64,000 bases of DNA from Cedecea lapagei. Its GTDB lineage: Bacteria > Pseudomonadota > Gammaproteobacteria > Enterobacterales > Enterobacteriaceae. Of the stretch, positions 26,277 to 35,532 are shown one piece after another. The stretch covers positions 682,001 through 746,000 of the forward strand of contig NZ_LR134201.1 in the NCBI RefSeq assembly GCF_900635955.1. Reading direction: 5' to 3'. Numbering within the stretch: position 1 is the first letter of the stretch; every line of letters begins with the position of its first letter. Under the pieces are notes generated by a model, which saw only the letters and a list, made by a program, of their open reading frames with translations, had not been told where the DNA came from and did no database searches. The position numbers were made by a program, and so were the translations under genes.

Positions 26277-29033
26277 TCAGCCCTGGTACTGCTTCGCCTC
26301 ACGGGCAACGTTATCCATTTCGTCCAGCAGCTCCAGAATTTCAGGCTCCATCTCCTCCGGTGCTACGCCGTTGCGTAACTCGTGCTCCAGCGTCTGGCAG
26401 AGCTTTTTCATGCGCGGAACGCCGCTGTAGCTGCAGCTCCCGTGCAGCTTGTGAATAATATCGACCAGCCCTTCTGGTTTGTCACCCACCAGCTGTTCTT
26501 CGAGGATATTTCTCACTTCCGGCAGAAACTCCAGCAGCATTTCAAGCATCTCACGCGCCAGGTCTGCTTTGTTGGCGGCCTGATGCAGGGCCAGGTTCCA
26601 GTCCAGCGTTTTATTGATGTTAATCGCCGGAGGCGGCGGCTCTTCCCGCGGCGCAGGAACCTGCCCGATGTTGCCGGGATGGTAGCGCATCAGCAGGCGA
26701 TGCAGTTTTTCCTCTTCAATCGGCTTAGCCAGATAGTCGTTCATGCCGGCGCTCATCAGCTTCTCCTTTTGCCCCGCCAGCGCGTGAGCGGTAACGGCAA
26801 TCACCGGGGTTTGCTGATGGTGCGGCAGCTGGCGAATCAGTTCGCAGGCCCGAATTCCGTCCATCTCCGGCATTTGAATGTCCATCAAGACGATATCAAT
26901 ATTCATTTGCCTTGCGCGTTCCAGCGCCTGCGACCCGCTTTCGCACAGCACGACCTGCTGAACCCGGTCTTCCAGCAGCGCGCCGATCAGCTTCAGGTTT
27001 GCAGGGTTGTCGTCCACCGCCATCACCGCCATCGGCAGCTTGTTACTCTGCTCAATAAACGGCAGCGTCAGATTCGTTTTAGGGCAGCTTTCAAGCAGCA
27101 TCGGGAACAGGCGGGTGGAGGTAATGGGTTTTATCAGGCAGCCCGCAACGCCCTGGCGTTTGAGCTCTTCCGCACCCACCTGGGTATGACAAGGTAGCGC
27201 CAGAATCAGGCAGTCTGACATGGTCACTGCCTTGGCGAGCTTTGGGTTCTCCAGCGTGAGCGTTTCCGTAAAGGTGACGGGAATGCCGCACAGCAGGATA
27301 TCAAAATGCTCGTCGGGCAGCCCGGACAGCGACGGGCTGTGGATCACTTCCAGCGGCGTGTTCTGCAGCAAATTCAGCGTGCTTTGCGCGGCGGTGGCGT
27401 TCGGCTCAACGTAGCCGAGACGTTTCCCCGCCAGCTTGTCCATCGCCTGCCTGTCATTGACGGCGTTCGGGTTCAGGTCGAGGCTGATATGGAACCAGAA
27501 GGTTGAACCACGATTAGGTTTGCTGTGGAAGGAGATATCGCCGCCCATCTCATTGACCAGTTTCTGGGTGATAACCAGCCCCAGTCCCGTACCGCCGTGG
27601 CGGCGCGAGATACTCGCATCTGCCTGACGGAAGGCCTGGAAAAGACGCGACTGCTCCTGCTCAGGGATGCCGATACCGGTATCGTGGATCTGCATCTCAA
27701 TCTGAACCTTGTTGTTCCCCTCGGCTCGTTTTTCCACCAGCAGATCGATATTGCCGGTTTCGGTAAACTTAATGGCATTGCCCACCAGATTGGTGACGAC
27801 CTGCTGCAGGCGCAGAGGGTCGCCAATCACATTGTCCGGGACGTCATTTTTGATGTTTAGCGTCAGCTCAAGGCCTTTGTCGTGGGCGGAGTGCGCCAGC
27901 AGCGTCACCACTTCATCGAGGGTGTTGCGCAGCGGGAACGGAATAGACTCCAGCATCAGCTTGCCCGCTTCGAGCTTGGAGAAGTCCAGCACGTCGTTAA
28001 TGATGGTGAGTAAATTATTGGCCGAGCGTTCAATGGTGTAGAGATGGTCGCGCTGGGTCGGGTTCAAATCCGTTTTTAACGTCAGACGGGTAAAACCAAT
28101 CACCCCGTTAAGCGGCGTACGCAACTCATGGGACATATTTGCCAGGAATTCGGATTTAATGCGGGCGGCTTCCTGCGCGCGCTTCTTGGCAAGATCGAGC
28201 TCCACGTTCTGAATCTCCATCTGTTCGAGGGTCTCGCGCAGGTCGGAGGTAGCCTGGTCAACGTTGTGCTGCATCTCTTCGTGGTAGGCGGTCAACGACA
28301 TCGCCATCGAATTAATGCCGTTTTTCAGCATATCCAGCTCGCCCAGCATAAAGCCTTCAACCCGGCTGTCGAGCTGGCCGCGGCGGATGCGGTCAACGGT
28401 ATTCACCATGTTGCGAATTGGCCCGGTGACGTCGCGCATCAGCCGGTAGGCGAACAGCATTGCTATTCCTATACAGAACAGCATCATCAGCGTGGAAATG
28501 AAAATTTCGCGGTACTGCTGAAGCCGGACCGATTTGAGATCCAGCTCCATAGCGACATAGCCGAGCATGCTGTTGCCCTGCTTGACGCTGGCTTCAGCGG
28601 ACTCATCCGGCGAATACCTCTCCGAAATAATCGGCATGCGCAGGATCATCAGGTCGCCGATTCGGCTCACAGTGAGATCGGTCGGCAGCTTTTCGCCATC
28701 GGGCAGCCTCAGGCGCGCCGCGTTGTGCTGAAAATTAGAGGTGACGAACAGGTTGTTGCTGTCATCGTAAATTGAAATGCCGCGCACGATCTCCGAATGG
28801 CGTCGGTGCAGCACGCTGACCAGCTGGCGAATTGATTCCCGGCTGTGGAAGTTCATTCCATACTCGCTGGAGACCGCCAGCGGTTCGATAATGCTGGCGC
28901 CGGCATCCTCCAACTGGCGCTGCAAGTCATTGTAACGATGGACAACGAAAAAGATGCTGAGCAGCAAGCCGACCAAAAGCGTCGGGGCCAGGATCAGGAT
29001 CATCATACGTGCACGCAGGCTGTAGTTGGTCAT
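26277..29033 (-). CDS. barA: Hybrid sensor histidine kinase BarA
   Basis: BarA is the tripartite sensor of the BarA-UvrY system; it responds to short-chain carboxylates and, through UvrY, activates csrB and csrC. The 918-aa protein has transmembrane helices near residues 10-31 and 175-197 flanking a periplasmic domain, a HAMP domain, and the kinase dimerisation motif SEFLANMSHELRTPLNGVIG (about residue 290). The ATPase domain follows (FSKLEAGKL; GGTGLGLVITQKL), then a receiver domain (VMAVDDNPANLKLIGALLED; phosphoacceptor Asp in IVLMDIQMPEMDG) and a C-terminal HPt domain (IIHKLHGSCSYSGV). The start at 29033 (MTNYSLRARMM) matches E. coli; a longer frame to 29081 is rejected. Confidence 0.97.
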   Translation of the reverse strand: MTNYSLRARMMILILAPTLLVGLLLSIFFVVHRYNDLQRQLEDAGASIIEPLAVSSEYGMNFHSRESIRQLVSVLHRRHSEIVRGISIYDDSNNLFVTSNFQHNAARLRLPDGEKLPTDLTVSRIGDLMILRMPIISERYSPDESAEASVKQGNSMLGYVAMELDLKSVRLQQYREIFISTLMMLFCIGIAMLFAYRLMRDVTGPIRNMVNTVDRIRRGQLDSRVEGFMLGELDMLKNGINSMAMSLTAYHEEMQHNVDQATSDLRETLEQMEIQNVELDLAKKRAQEAARIKSEFLANMSHELRTPLNGVIGFTRLTLKTDLNPTQRDHLYTIERSANNLLTIINDVLDFSKLEAGKLMLESIPFPLRNTLDEVVTLLAHSAHDKGLELTLNIKNDVPDNVIGDPLRLQQVVTNLVGNAIKFTETGNIDLLVEKRAEGNNKVQIEMQIHDTGIGIPEQEQSRLFQAFRQADASISRRHGGTGLGLVITQKLVNEMGGDISFHSKPNRGSTFWFHISLDLNPNAVNDRQAMDKLAGKRLGYVEPNATAAQSTLNLLQNTPLEVIHSPSLSGLPDEHFDILLCGIPVTFTETLTLENPKLAKAVTMSDCLILALPCHTQVGAEELKRQGVAGCLIKPITSTRLFPMLLESCPKTNLTLPFIEQSNKLPMAVMAVDDNPANLKLIGALLEDRVQQVVLCESGSQALERARQMNIDIVLMDIQMPEMDGIRACELIRQLPHHQQTPVIAVTAHALAGQKEKLMSAGMNDYLAKPIEEEKLHRLLMRYHPGNIGQVPAPREEPPPPAININKTLDWNLALHQAANKADLAREMLEMLLEFLPEVRNILEEQLVGDKPEGLVDIIHKLHGSCSYSGVPRMKKLCQTLEHELRNGVAPEEMEPEILELLDEMDNVAREAKQYQG

Positions 29034-29094
29034 GGGGTTCCGATATGGGACAATAAAAGCAACAGTGGCATTTGAGAACACATCTACTTACATC

Positions 29095-30408
29095 ATGGCG
29101 CAATTCTACTCTGCAAAGCGACGCGATACGAATCGTGAATTAATAACCGTGACCGTCAACGACCTCGATCCGTTCGGTCAGGGCGTTGCGCGTCACAAAG
29201 GCAAAGCGCTCTTTATTCGCGGCGCATTACCCGGCGAACAGGTTGAGGTTCGCATTACTGAAGATAAGCGTAGCTACGCTCTGGCTGAGGTAAAGCGCCG
29301 CTTAAACGACAGCCCGGAGCGGGTAAAACCACGTTGCCCGCACTTTGGCGTCTGTGGCGGCTGCCAGCAGCAGCACGCAAGCGTCGCGCTGCAGCAGGAA
29401 GCGAAGTCTAAAGCCCTTGGGCGGATGATGGGTGAGCGCGAACATCCTCGTCAGGTAGACGAAATTATTTCCGCCGCGCCATGGGGATACCGTCGTCGCG
29501 CACGGCTGGGGTTGAATTATCTGCCGCGCACGCAAACCTTACAGATGGGTTTTCGTAAGGCGAGTGATAAAGCGCTGGTGGATATTCACCATTGCCCCGT
29601 GCTGGCGCCCCGGCTTGAAGCATTGCTTGAACCGCTGCGGCAGTGTCTGTCGGGATTAAGTATCGTTAATCGCCTTGGCCACGTGGAGCTGGTTCTCGCC
29701 GACGGCGGGCCGCTGATGGTGCTGCGCCATCTGGCGCCGCCCGATGAGGATGACCGGAAAAAACTGGAACAGTTTTCGCATTCCCACGAAGTGGCGCTAT
29801 TTCTTGCGCCTGACAGCGACAATCTGGAGTCGCTGGCAAAGGAAGAGCCCTGGTATCACTCAGACGGGCTACGCTTAACCTTTAGCCCGCGGGACTTTAT
29901 CCAGGTTAACGATGCGGTAAACCAGCAGATGGTCGCCCGGGCTATCGAGTGGTTGGAGGTGCAGCCGGAGGATCGGGTGCTAGATTTGTTCTGCGGTATG
30001 GGGAATTTTACCCTGCCGTTAGCAAAACGAGCCTCGGCGGTAGTGGGCGTTGAGGGTGTTGCTGCGCTGGTGGCGAAAGGTGAATATAATGCTCAGCATA
30101 ATTCGCTGAAAAACGTGACGTTCTTCCATGAAAATCTGGAGGATGAGGTGACGCGTCAGCCGTGGGCGCAACAAGGATTCACTAAAATATTGCTCGACCC
30201 GGCGCGCGCCGGTGCGGCGGGCGTTATGCAACACGTTATCAAGCTGGCGCCGAGTCGCGTGGTGTACGTATCCTGTAACCCCACCACGCTTGCGCGCGAC
30301 AGCGAAGCGTTGCTGGCCGCAGGGTATCAAATTAAGCGACTGACTATGCTCGATATGTTCCCCCACACCGGGCATCTGGAGTCTATGGCGCTCTTTGAGC
30401 GTATTTAA
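29095..30408 (+). CDS. rlmD: 23S rRNA (uracil(1939)-C(5))-methyltransferase
   Basis: RlmD methylates U1939 of 23S rRNA. An N-terminal TRAM domain is followed by the iron-sulfur cysteines (CPHFGVCGGCQQQH near residue 81), the SAM motif VLDLFCGMGNFTLPLA near residue 296, and the catalytic cysteine in VVYVSCNPTTLARD near residue 389. The ATG at 29095 gives the family N-terminus MAQFYSAKRR and 437 aa. It is divergent from barA with 61 bp between the starts. Confidence 0.96.
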   Translation: MAQFYSAKRRDTNRELITVTVNDLDPFGQGVARHKGKALFIRGALPGEQVEVRITEDKRSYALAEVKRRLNDSPERVKPRCPHFGVCGGCQQQHASVALQQEAKSKALGRMMGEREHPRQVDEIISAAPWGYRRRARLGLNYLPRTQTLQMGFRKASDKALVDIHHCPVLAPRLEALLEPLRQCLSGLSIVNRLGHVELVLADGGPLMVLRHLAPPDEDDRKKLEQFSHSHEVALFLAPDSDNLESLAKEEPWYHSDGLRLTFSPRDFIQVNDAVNQQMVARAIEWLEVQPEDRVLDLFCGMGNFTLPLAKRASAVVGVEGVAALVAKGEYNAQHNSLKNVTFFHENLEDEVTRQPWAQQGFTKILLDPARAGAAGVMQHVIKLAPSRVVYVSCNPTTLARDSEALLAAGYQIKRLTMLDMFPHTGHLESMALFERI

Positions 30409-30459
30409 AGCGGTTAATCAGGTCTATTTGCCTGAGTGTTAGCCCGACAGGAGAGGATA

Positions 30460-32691
30460 ATGGTTGCGGTAAGAAGTGCACATCTCAACAAAGCTGGCGA
30501 ATTTGCGCCCGAAAAATGGATTGCAAGCCTCGGGATTTCAAACCAGCAGTCGTGTGAACGCTTAGCCGAAACCTGGGCGTATTGTGAACGCCAGACCAAA
30601 GGACATCCCGACGCCGAGCTGCTGCTGTGGCGCGGGGTAGAGATGGTCGAAATCCTCTCGATGCTGAGTATGGATAACGATACTCTTCGCGCCGCGCTGC
30701 TGTTCCCGCTGGCGGATGCCGGCGTGGTCAGTGAAGAAATAATGCTGGAAAGCGTTGGCAAGCAGATTGTGACGCTGATTCACGGCGTGCGCGATATGGA
30801 CGCTATCCGCCACCTGAAGGCGACCCACAACGACTCTGTATCTTCCGACCAGGTGGATAACGTTCGCCGAATGCTGCTGGCGATGGTGGATGATTTCCGC
30901 TGCGTGGTGATTAAGCTTGCCGAACGAATTGCTCATCTGCGCGAAGTGAAGGATGCGCCGGAAGACGAGCGCGTGCTCGCCGCCAAAGAGTGTACCAATA
31001 TCTACGCGCCGCTGGCGAACCGCCTCGGCATCGGCCAGCTCAAGTGGGAGCTGGAAGATTACTGCTTCCGCTATTTGCACCCGGCGGAATATAAGCGCAT
31101 CGCAAAACTGCTGCACGAGCGCCGTATCGATCGCGAGCAGTATATTGACGATTTTGTTGCCACGCTGCGCGCTTCGATGAAAGAAGAGGGCGTGAAGGCT
31201 GAGGTTTATGGCCGGCCGAAACATATCTACAGCATCTGGCGTAAAATGCAGAAAAAGCACCTCGCCTTTGACGAGCTGTTTGACGTACGTGCTGTGCGCA
31301 TTGTCGCTGAACGCCTGCAGGATTGTTATGCCGCGCTGGGGATAGTCCATACTCATTTCCGCCACATGCCGGACGAGTTTGATGACTATGTCGCCAACCC
31401 GAAACCGAACGGCTACCAGTCTATTCATACCGTGGTGCTTGGCCCTAACGGCAAAACGATCGAGATTCAGATCCGCACCAAGCAGATGCACGAAGAGTCC
31501 GAGCTGGGCGTTGCCGCGCACTGGAAGTACAAAGAGGGCAACGCACGCAGCGGCAGTTCTGGTCATGAAGATCGTATCGCGTGGCTGCGTAAGCTTATTG
31601 CCTGGCAGGAAGAGATGTCCGATTCCGGCGAGATGCTCGACGAGGTCCGCAGCCAGGTGTTTGACGATCGCGTCTATGTGTTTACGCCGAAGGGAGACGT
31701 TGTCGACCTGCCTGCGGGCTCGACGCCGCTGGACTTTGCCTACCACATTCACAGCGATGTGGGGCACCGCTGCATCGGGGCTAAGATCGGCGGGCGCATC
31801 GTGCCGTTCACCTATCAGCTGCAGATGGGCGATCAGGTTGAAGTGATTACCCAGAAGCAGCCTAACCCGAGCCGCGACTGGCTTAACCCAAACCTGGGCT
31901 ACATCACCACCAGCCGCGGGCGCGCGAAGATCCATAACTGGTTCCGCAAGCAGGATCGGGATAAGAACATTCTCGCCGGGCGTCAGATCCTGGATAACGA
32001 AATTGAGCATCTGGGGATCAGCCTGAAAGAGGCGGAAAAAACGCTGCTGCCGCGCTACAACTTCAACGAAATTGAAGAGCTGCTGGCGGCTATCGGCGGC
32101 GGGGATATTCGCCTCAATCAGATGAGTAACTACCTGCAGGCGCAGTTCAATAAGCCAAGCGCCGAAGAGCAGGATGCCGCCGCGCTGCGCCAGCTGAAGC
32201 AAAAAACTTATTCACCGCCGCAGTCCAGCAGTAAAGATAACGGGCGCGTGGTTGTTGAGGGTGTAGGTAATCTTATGCACCACATCGCCCGCTGCTGCCA
32301 GCCGATCCCCGGAGATGAAATCGTTGGTTTCATCACCCAGGGGCGTGGGATCTCGATTCACCGTGCGGACTGCGATCAGCTGGCCGAGCTGCAGTCCCAT
32401 GCGCCGGAGCGCATTGTCGATGCCGTCTGGGGAGAGAGCTATTCCAGCGGCTATTCGCTGGTGGTTCGCGTGACGGCCAACGATCGTAGCGGCCTGCTTC
32501 GCGATATCACCACGATTCTGGCGAACGAGAAGGTCAACGTGCTTGGCGTTGCCAGCCGCAGCGATACGAAGCAGCAGCTGGCCACCATCGATATGACCAT
32601 TGAGATCTACAACCTGCAGGTGCTTGGACGCGTGCTGGGTAAACTAAGCCAGGTGCCGGACATTATCGATGCCCGCAGGCTGCACGGCTAA
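30460..32691 (+). CDS. relA: GTP pyrophosphokinase RelA, (p)ppGpp synthetase I
   Basis: RelA makes (p)ppGpp on ribosomes stalled by uncharged tRNA. The 743-aa protein has a degenerate N-terminal hydrolase (HD) domain, a synthetase domain (EVYGRPKHIYSIWRKMQKK, near residue 247, and DDYVANPKPNGYQSIHTVVL), a TGS domain (DRVYVFTPKGDVVDLPAGST), a conserved cysteine segment (HHIARCCQPIPGDEI) and a C-terminal ACT domain. The ATG at 30460 with AGGAGAGG upstream gives the family start MVAVRSAH. It follows rlmD by 51 bp. mazEF, which follows relA in E. coli, is missing. Confidence 0.97.
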   Translation: MVAVRSAHLNKAGEFAPEKWIASLGISNQQSCERLAETWAYCERQTKGHPDAELLLWRGVEMVEILSMLSMDNDTLRAALLFPLADAGVVSEEIMLESVGKQIVTLIHGVRDMDAIRHLKATHNDSVSSDQVDNVRRMLLAMVDDFRCVVIKLAERIAHLREVKDAPEDERVLAAKECTNIYAPLANRLGIGQLKWELEDYCFRYLHPAEYKRIAKLLHERRIDREQYIDDFVATLRASMKEEGVKAEVYGRPKHIYSIWRKMQKKHLAFDELFDVRAVRIVAERLQDCYAALGIVHTHFRHMPDEFDDYVANPKPNGYQSIHTVVLGPNGKTIEIQIRTKQMHEESELGVAAHWKYKEGNARSGSSGHEDRIAWLRKLIAWQEEMSDSGEMLDEVRSQVFDDRVYVFTPKGDVVDLPAGSTPLDFAYHIHSDVGHRCIGAKIGGRIVPFTYQLQMGDQVEVITQKQPNPSRDWLNPNLGYITTSRGRAKIHNWFRKQDRDKNILAGRQILDNEIEHLGISLKEAEKTLLPRYNFNEIEELLAAIGGGDIRLNQMSNYLQAQFNKPSAEEQDAAALRQLKQKTYSPPQSSSKDNGRVVVEGVGNLMHHIARCCQPIPGDEIVGFITQGRGISIHRADCDQLAELQSHAPERIVDAVWGESYSSGYSLVVRVTANDRSGLLRDITTILANEKVNVLGVASRSDTKQQLATIDMTIEIYNLQVLGRVLGKLSQVPDIIDARRLHG

Positions 32692-32732
32692 TTTATTGCC
32701 CCTGGCCTCGCAGAGAACCATTCTACTCAATC

Positions 32733-32764
32733 CCGTCCCCTCTCCGTTTAGGAAGAGGGGACGG
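32733..32764. repeat. Hairpin repeat unit between relA and mazG
   Basis: CCGTCCCCTCT and AGAGGGGACGG form a nearly perfect 11-bp stem, followed by GTGAGGGT. The CCCTCTCC / GGTGAGGG vocabulary matches the paired repeat between cysI and cysH (53903-53991), so both may belong to one dispersed intergenic repeat family. It may also act as a processing or attenuation structure before mazG. Confidence 0.6.
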
Positions 32765-32790
32765 TGAGGGTAAAAAAACAAGGAATAACA

Positions 32791-33582
32791 ATGACTCAAA
32801 TCGACCGCCTGCTTGGGATCATGCAGCGCCTGCGCGATCCTGAAAACGGCTGCCCGTGGGACCGCGAACAGACCTTTGCCACCATCGCCCCTCATACCCT
32901 CGAAGAAACCTATGAAGTGCTCGACGCCATTAACCGTGAAGATTTTGACGATCTGCGCGGCGAGCTTGGCGACCTGCTGTTCCAGGTGGTGTTTTACGCG
33001 CAGATGGGGCAGGAAGAAGGGCGCTTCAACTTCGAAGATATCTGCCGTGGTATCAGCGACAAGCTTGAGCGCCGCCACCCGCATATCTTTGCTGACGGTG
33101 ACGCCGCGACCAGCGGTGAAGTGCTGGCGAAGTGGGAGCAGATCAAAATTGAAGAGCGTGCGCAGAAGGCCCAGCACTCAGCGCTGGACGATATCCCTGA
33201 AGCGCTGCCTGCGCTGATGCGTGCCCAGAAAATCCAGAAACGCTGCTCAAACGTCGGCTTTGACTGGAAGACGCTTGGCCCGGTGCTGGATAAAGTGCAC
33301 GAAGAGATCGACGAAGTGATGTTTGAAGCCCAGCAGGTGGTGGTGGATGAGGCGAAGCTGGAAGAGGAAGTGGGCGATTTATTGTTCGCTACCGTTAATC
33401 TGGCGCGCCATTTGGGAACCAAAGCCGAAGTGGCGTTACAAAAAGCTAACCGAAAATTCGAGGCGCGTTTCCGAAAAGTGGAGGCAATTGTCGCCGCCCA
33501 GGGGCTGACGATGGAGCAGGCCGGGCTGGAAATCATGGAAAATGCCTGGCAGGAAGTGAAACGCCAGGAAACTGATATCTAA
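32791..33582 (+). CDS. mazG: Nucleoside triphosphate pyrophosphohydrolase MazG
   Basis: MazG hydrolyses all (d)NTPs to monophosphates and can lower (p)ppGpp levels. Two tandem MazG all-alpha domains are visible: the first with LEETYEVLDAI (the EExxE metal motif) and DLRGELGDLLFQVVF; the second with HEEIDEVMFE and EEEVGDLLFATVN. The ATG at 32791 gives 263 aa, the family length, after an AAGGAATAACA ribosome site. It is probably cotranscribed with relA. Confidence 0.96.
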   Translation: MTQIDRLLGIMQRLRDPENGCPWDREQTFATIAPHTLEETYEVLDAINREDFDDLRGELGDLLFQVVFYAQMGQEEGRFNFEDICRGISDKLERRHPHIFADGDAATSGEVLAKWEQIKIEERAQKAQHSALDDIPEALPALMRAQKIQKRCSNVGFDWKTLGPVLDKVHEEIDEVMFEAQQVVVDEAKLEEEVGDLLFATVNLARHLGTKAEVALQKANRKFEARFRKVEAIVAAQGLTMEQAGLEIMENAWQEVKRQETDI

Positions 33583-33807
33583 CGTGTTTTTGCTATCAGC
33601 TGCACTTTTTGGCGCTTTTTATTTAACAACCGATTGATTTGCGTCAAAAACATTTATCGCGGAAGGGCTATTTTCTTAGCCTGACTGCGGTGCCGGATTG
33701 ATTTCCGGGGAACAGAATGAATGTTTGTGGCGCCCATGCTGTTCGGGTATACTACTTTCCCGTCCTGGTTATTCCATCGTCTTTAAACCTAACTTCTCAG
33801 GTTCAGC

Positions 33808-35445
33808 ATGACAACGAACTATATTTTTGTGACCGGCGGGGTCGTTTCCTCTCTGGGTAAAGGCATTGCCGCAGCCTCCCTCGCAGCTATTCTTGAAGCC
33901 CGTGGCCTCAACGTATCCATCATGAAACTCGATCCGTACATCAACGTCGATCCGGGTACCATGAGCCCTATTCAACATGGGGAAGTGTTCGTTACCGAAG
34001 ACGGCGCTGAAACCGATCTGGATTTGGGTCACTACGAGCGTTTTATCCGTAACAAGATGAGCCGCCGTAACAACTTCACCACCGGCCGTATCTACTCTGA
34101 CGTTCTGCGTAAAGAGCGCCGTGGTGACTATCTTGGCGCGACCGTGCAGGTTATCCCGCACATCACCAACGCCATTAAAGAACGTATTCTGGAAGGTGGT
34201 GAAGGCCACGACGTGGTGCTGGTTGAAATCGGCGGCACCGTCGGTGACATCGAGTCCCTGCCGTTCCTTGAAGCGATTCGTCAGATGGCGGTAGAAGTGG
34301 GCCGCGAGCACACCCTCTACATGCATCTGACCCTGGTGCCTTACATGGCCGCAGCCGGTGAAGTGAAAACCAAACCGACGCAGCACTCCGTAAAAGAACT
34401 GCTCTCCATCGGTATCCAGCCAGACGTGCTGATCTGCCGCTCTGACCGCGTTGTGCCGGCCAACGAGCGCGCGAAGATTGCATTGTTCTGTAACGTTCCG
34501 GAGAAAGCGGTAATCTCTCTGAAAGACGTCGATTCTATCTATAAAATTCCAGGCCTGTTGAAATCACAGGGGCTGGACGATTATATTTGTAAACGATTCA
34601 GCTTGAACGCACCGGAAGCCAATCTGGCAGAATGGGAACAGGTTATCTATGAAGAAGCCAACCCAACGGGCGAAATCACCATCGGTATGGTTGGCAAGTA
34701 CATTGAACTGCCGGATGCCTATAAATCGGTGATTGAAGCGCTGAAGCACGGCGGGCTGAAAAATCGCCTGACCGTGAACATCAAGCTGATTGATTCACAG
34801 GATGTTGAAACCCGTGGCGTAGAGCTGCTGAAAGGCCTGGATGCTATCCTGATCCCTGGCGGCTTCGGCTACCGCGGCGTTGAAGGCAAAATTGCCACCG
34901 CTCGCTATGCCCGCGAAAACAACATCCCTTACCTGGGTATTTGCCTGGGTATGCAGGTTGCGCTTATCGAGTTCGCCCGTAACGTGGCGGGCATGGATAA
35001 CGCCAACTCGACTGAATTTGTGCCAGACTGTAAGTACCCTGTGGTGGCGCTGATCACCGAGTGGCGCGATGAAGAAGGCAACGTTGAGGTCCGCAGCGAG
35101 AAGAGCGATCTGGGCGGCACCATGCGCCTCGGCGGGCAGCAGTGTCAGCTGACCGACGGCAGCCTGGTTCGTGAGATGTACGGTGAGCCAACTATCGTTG
35201 AACGCCATCGCCATCGCTATGAAGTCAACAACATGCTGTTGAAACCGATTGAAGCAGCTGGTTTACGTGTTGCAGGTCGTTCCGGTGATGACCAACTGGT
35301 GGAAATCATTGAGGTGCCAAACCATCCGTGGTTTGTTGCCTGCCAGTTCCACCCGGAATTCACTTCGACTCCGCGTGACGGGCACCCACTGTTTGCAGGC
35401 TTCGTGAAAGCCGCCGGTGAGTACCAGAAGCGCCAGGCGAAGTAA
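33808..35445 (+). CDS. pyrG: CTP synthase
   Basis: PyrG aminates UTP to CTP with glutamine-derived ammonia. The amidoligase domain occupies residues 1 to about 265 (FVTGGVVSSLGKGIAAASLA at the N-terminus, with the ATP-binding loop). The glutaminase domain has its catalytic cysteine in YLGICLGMQVALIEFARN (about residue 379) and the His/Glu pair in CQFHPEFTSTP (about 515-517). At 545 aa it equals the E. coli protein. It lies 87 bp upstream of eno, as in other enterics. Confidence 0.98.
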   Translation: MTTNYIFVTGGVVSSLGKGIAAASLAAILEARGLNVSIMKLDPYINVDPGTMSPIQHGEVFVTEDGAETDLDLGHYERFIRNKMSRRNNFTTGRIYSDVLRKERRGDYLGATVQVIPHITNAIKERILEGGEGHDVVLVEIGGTVGDIESLPFLEAIRQMAVEVGREHTLYMHLTLVPYMAAAGEVKTKPTQHSVKELLSIGIQPDVLICRSDRVVPANERAKIALFCNVPEKAVISLKDVDSIYKIPGLLKSQGLDDYICKRFSLNAPEANLAEWEQVIYEEANPTGEITIGMVGKYIELPDAYKSVIEALKHGGLKNRLTVNIKLIDSQDVETRGVELLKGLDAILIPGGFGYRGVEGKIATARYARENNIPYLGICLGMQVALIEFARNVAGMDNANSTEFVPDCKYPVVALITEWRDEEGNVEVRSEKSDLGGTMRLGGQQCQLTDGSLVREMYGEPTIVERHRHRYEVNNMLLKPIEAAGLRVAGRSGDDQLVEIIEVPNHPWFVACQFHPEFTSTPRDGHPLFAGFVKAAGEYQKRQAK

Positions 35446-35532
35446 GCAGAGTTAGAACGGCAACGCGCGACATTCTCGCGCGTTGTTTGTCTGGAGTTTT
35501 AGTTTAACGTTGTGACTTGAGGAAAACCTACT

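Noticed and set aside
29026..29095. Longer rlmD and barA starts (29026 and 29081) that would overlap each other
   Set aside because: The conserved N-termini begin at 29095 (MAQFYSAKRR) and 29033 (MTNYSLRARM); the extensions are not family-like.
30562..32202. Long open frame (546 aa) on the minus strand
   Set aside because: It is antisense to relA; codon bias of the true gene leaves the opposite frame open. No family or ribosome site supports it.
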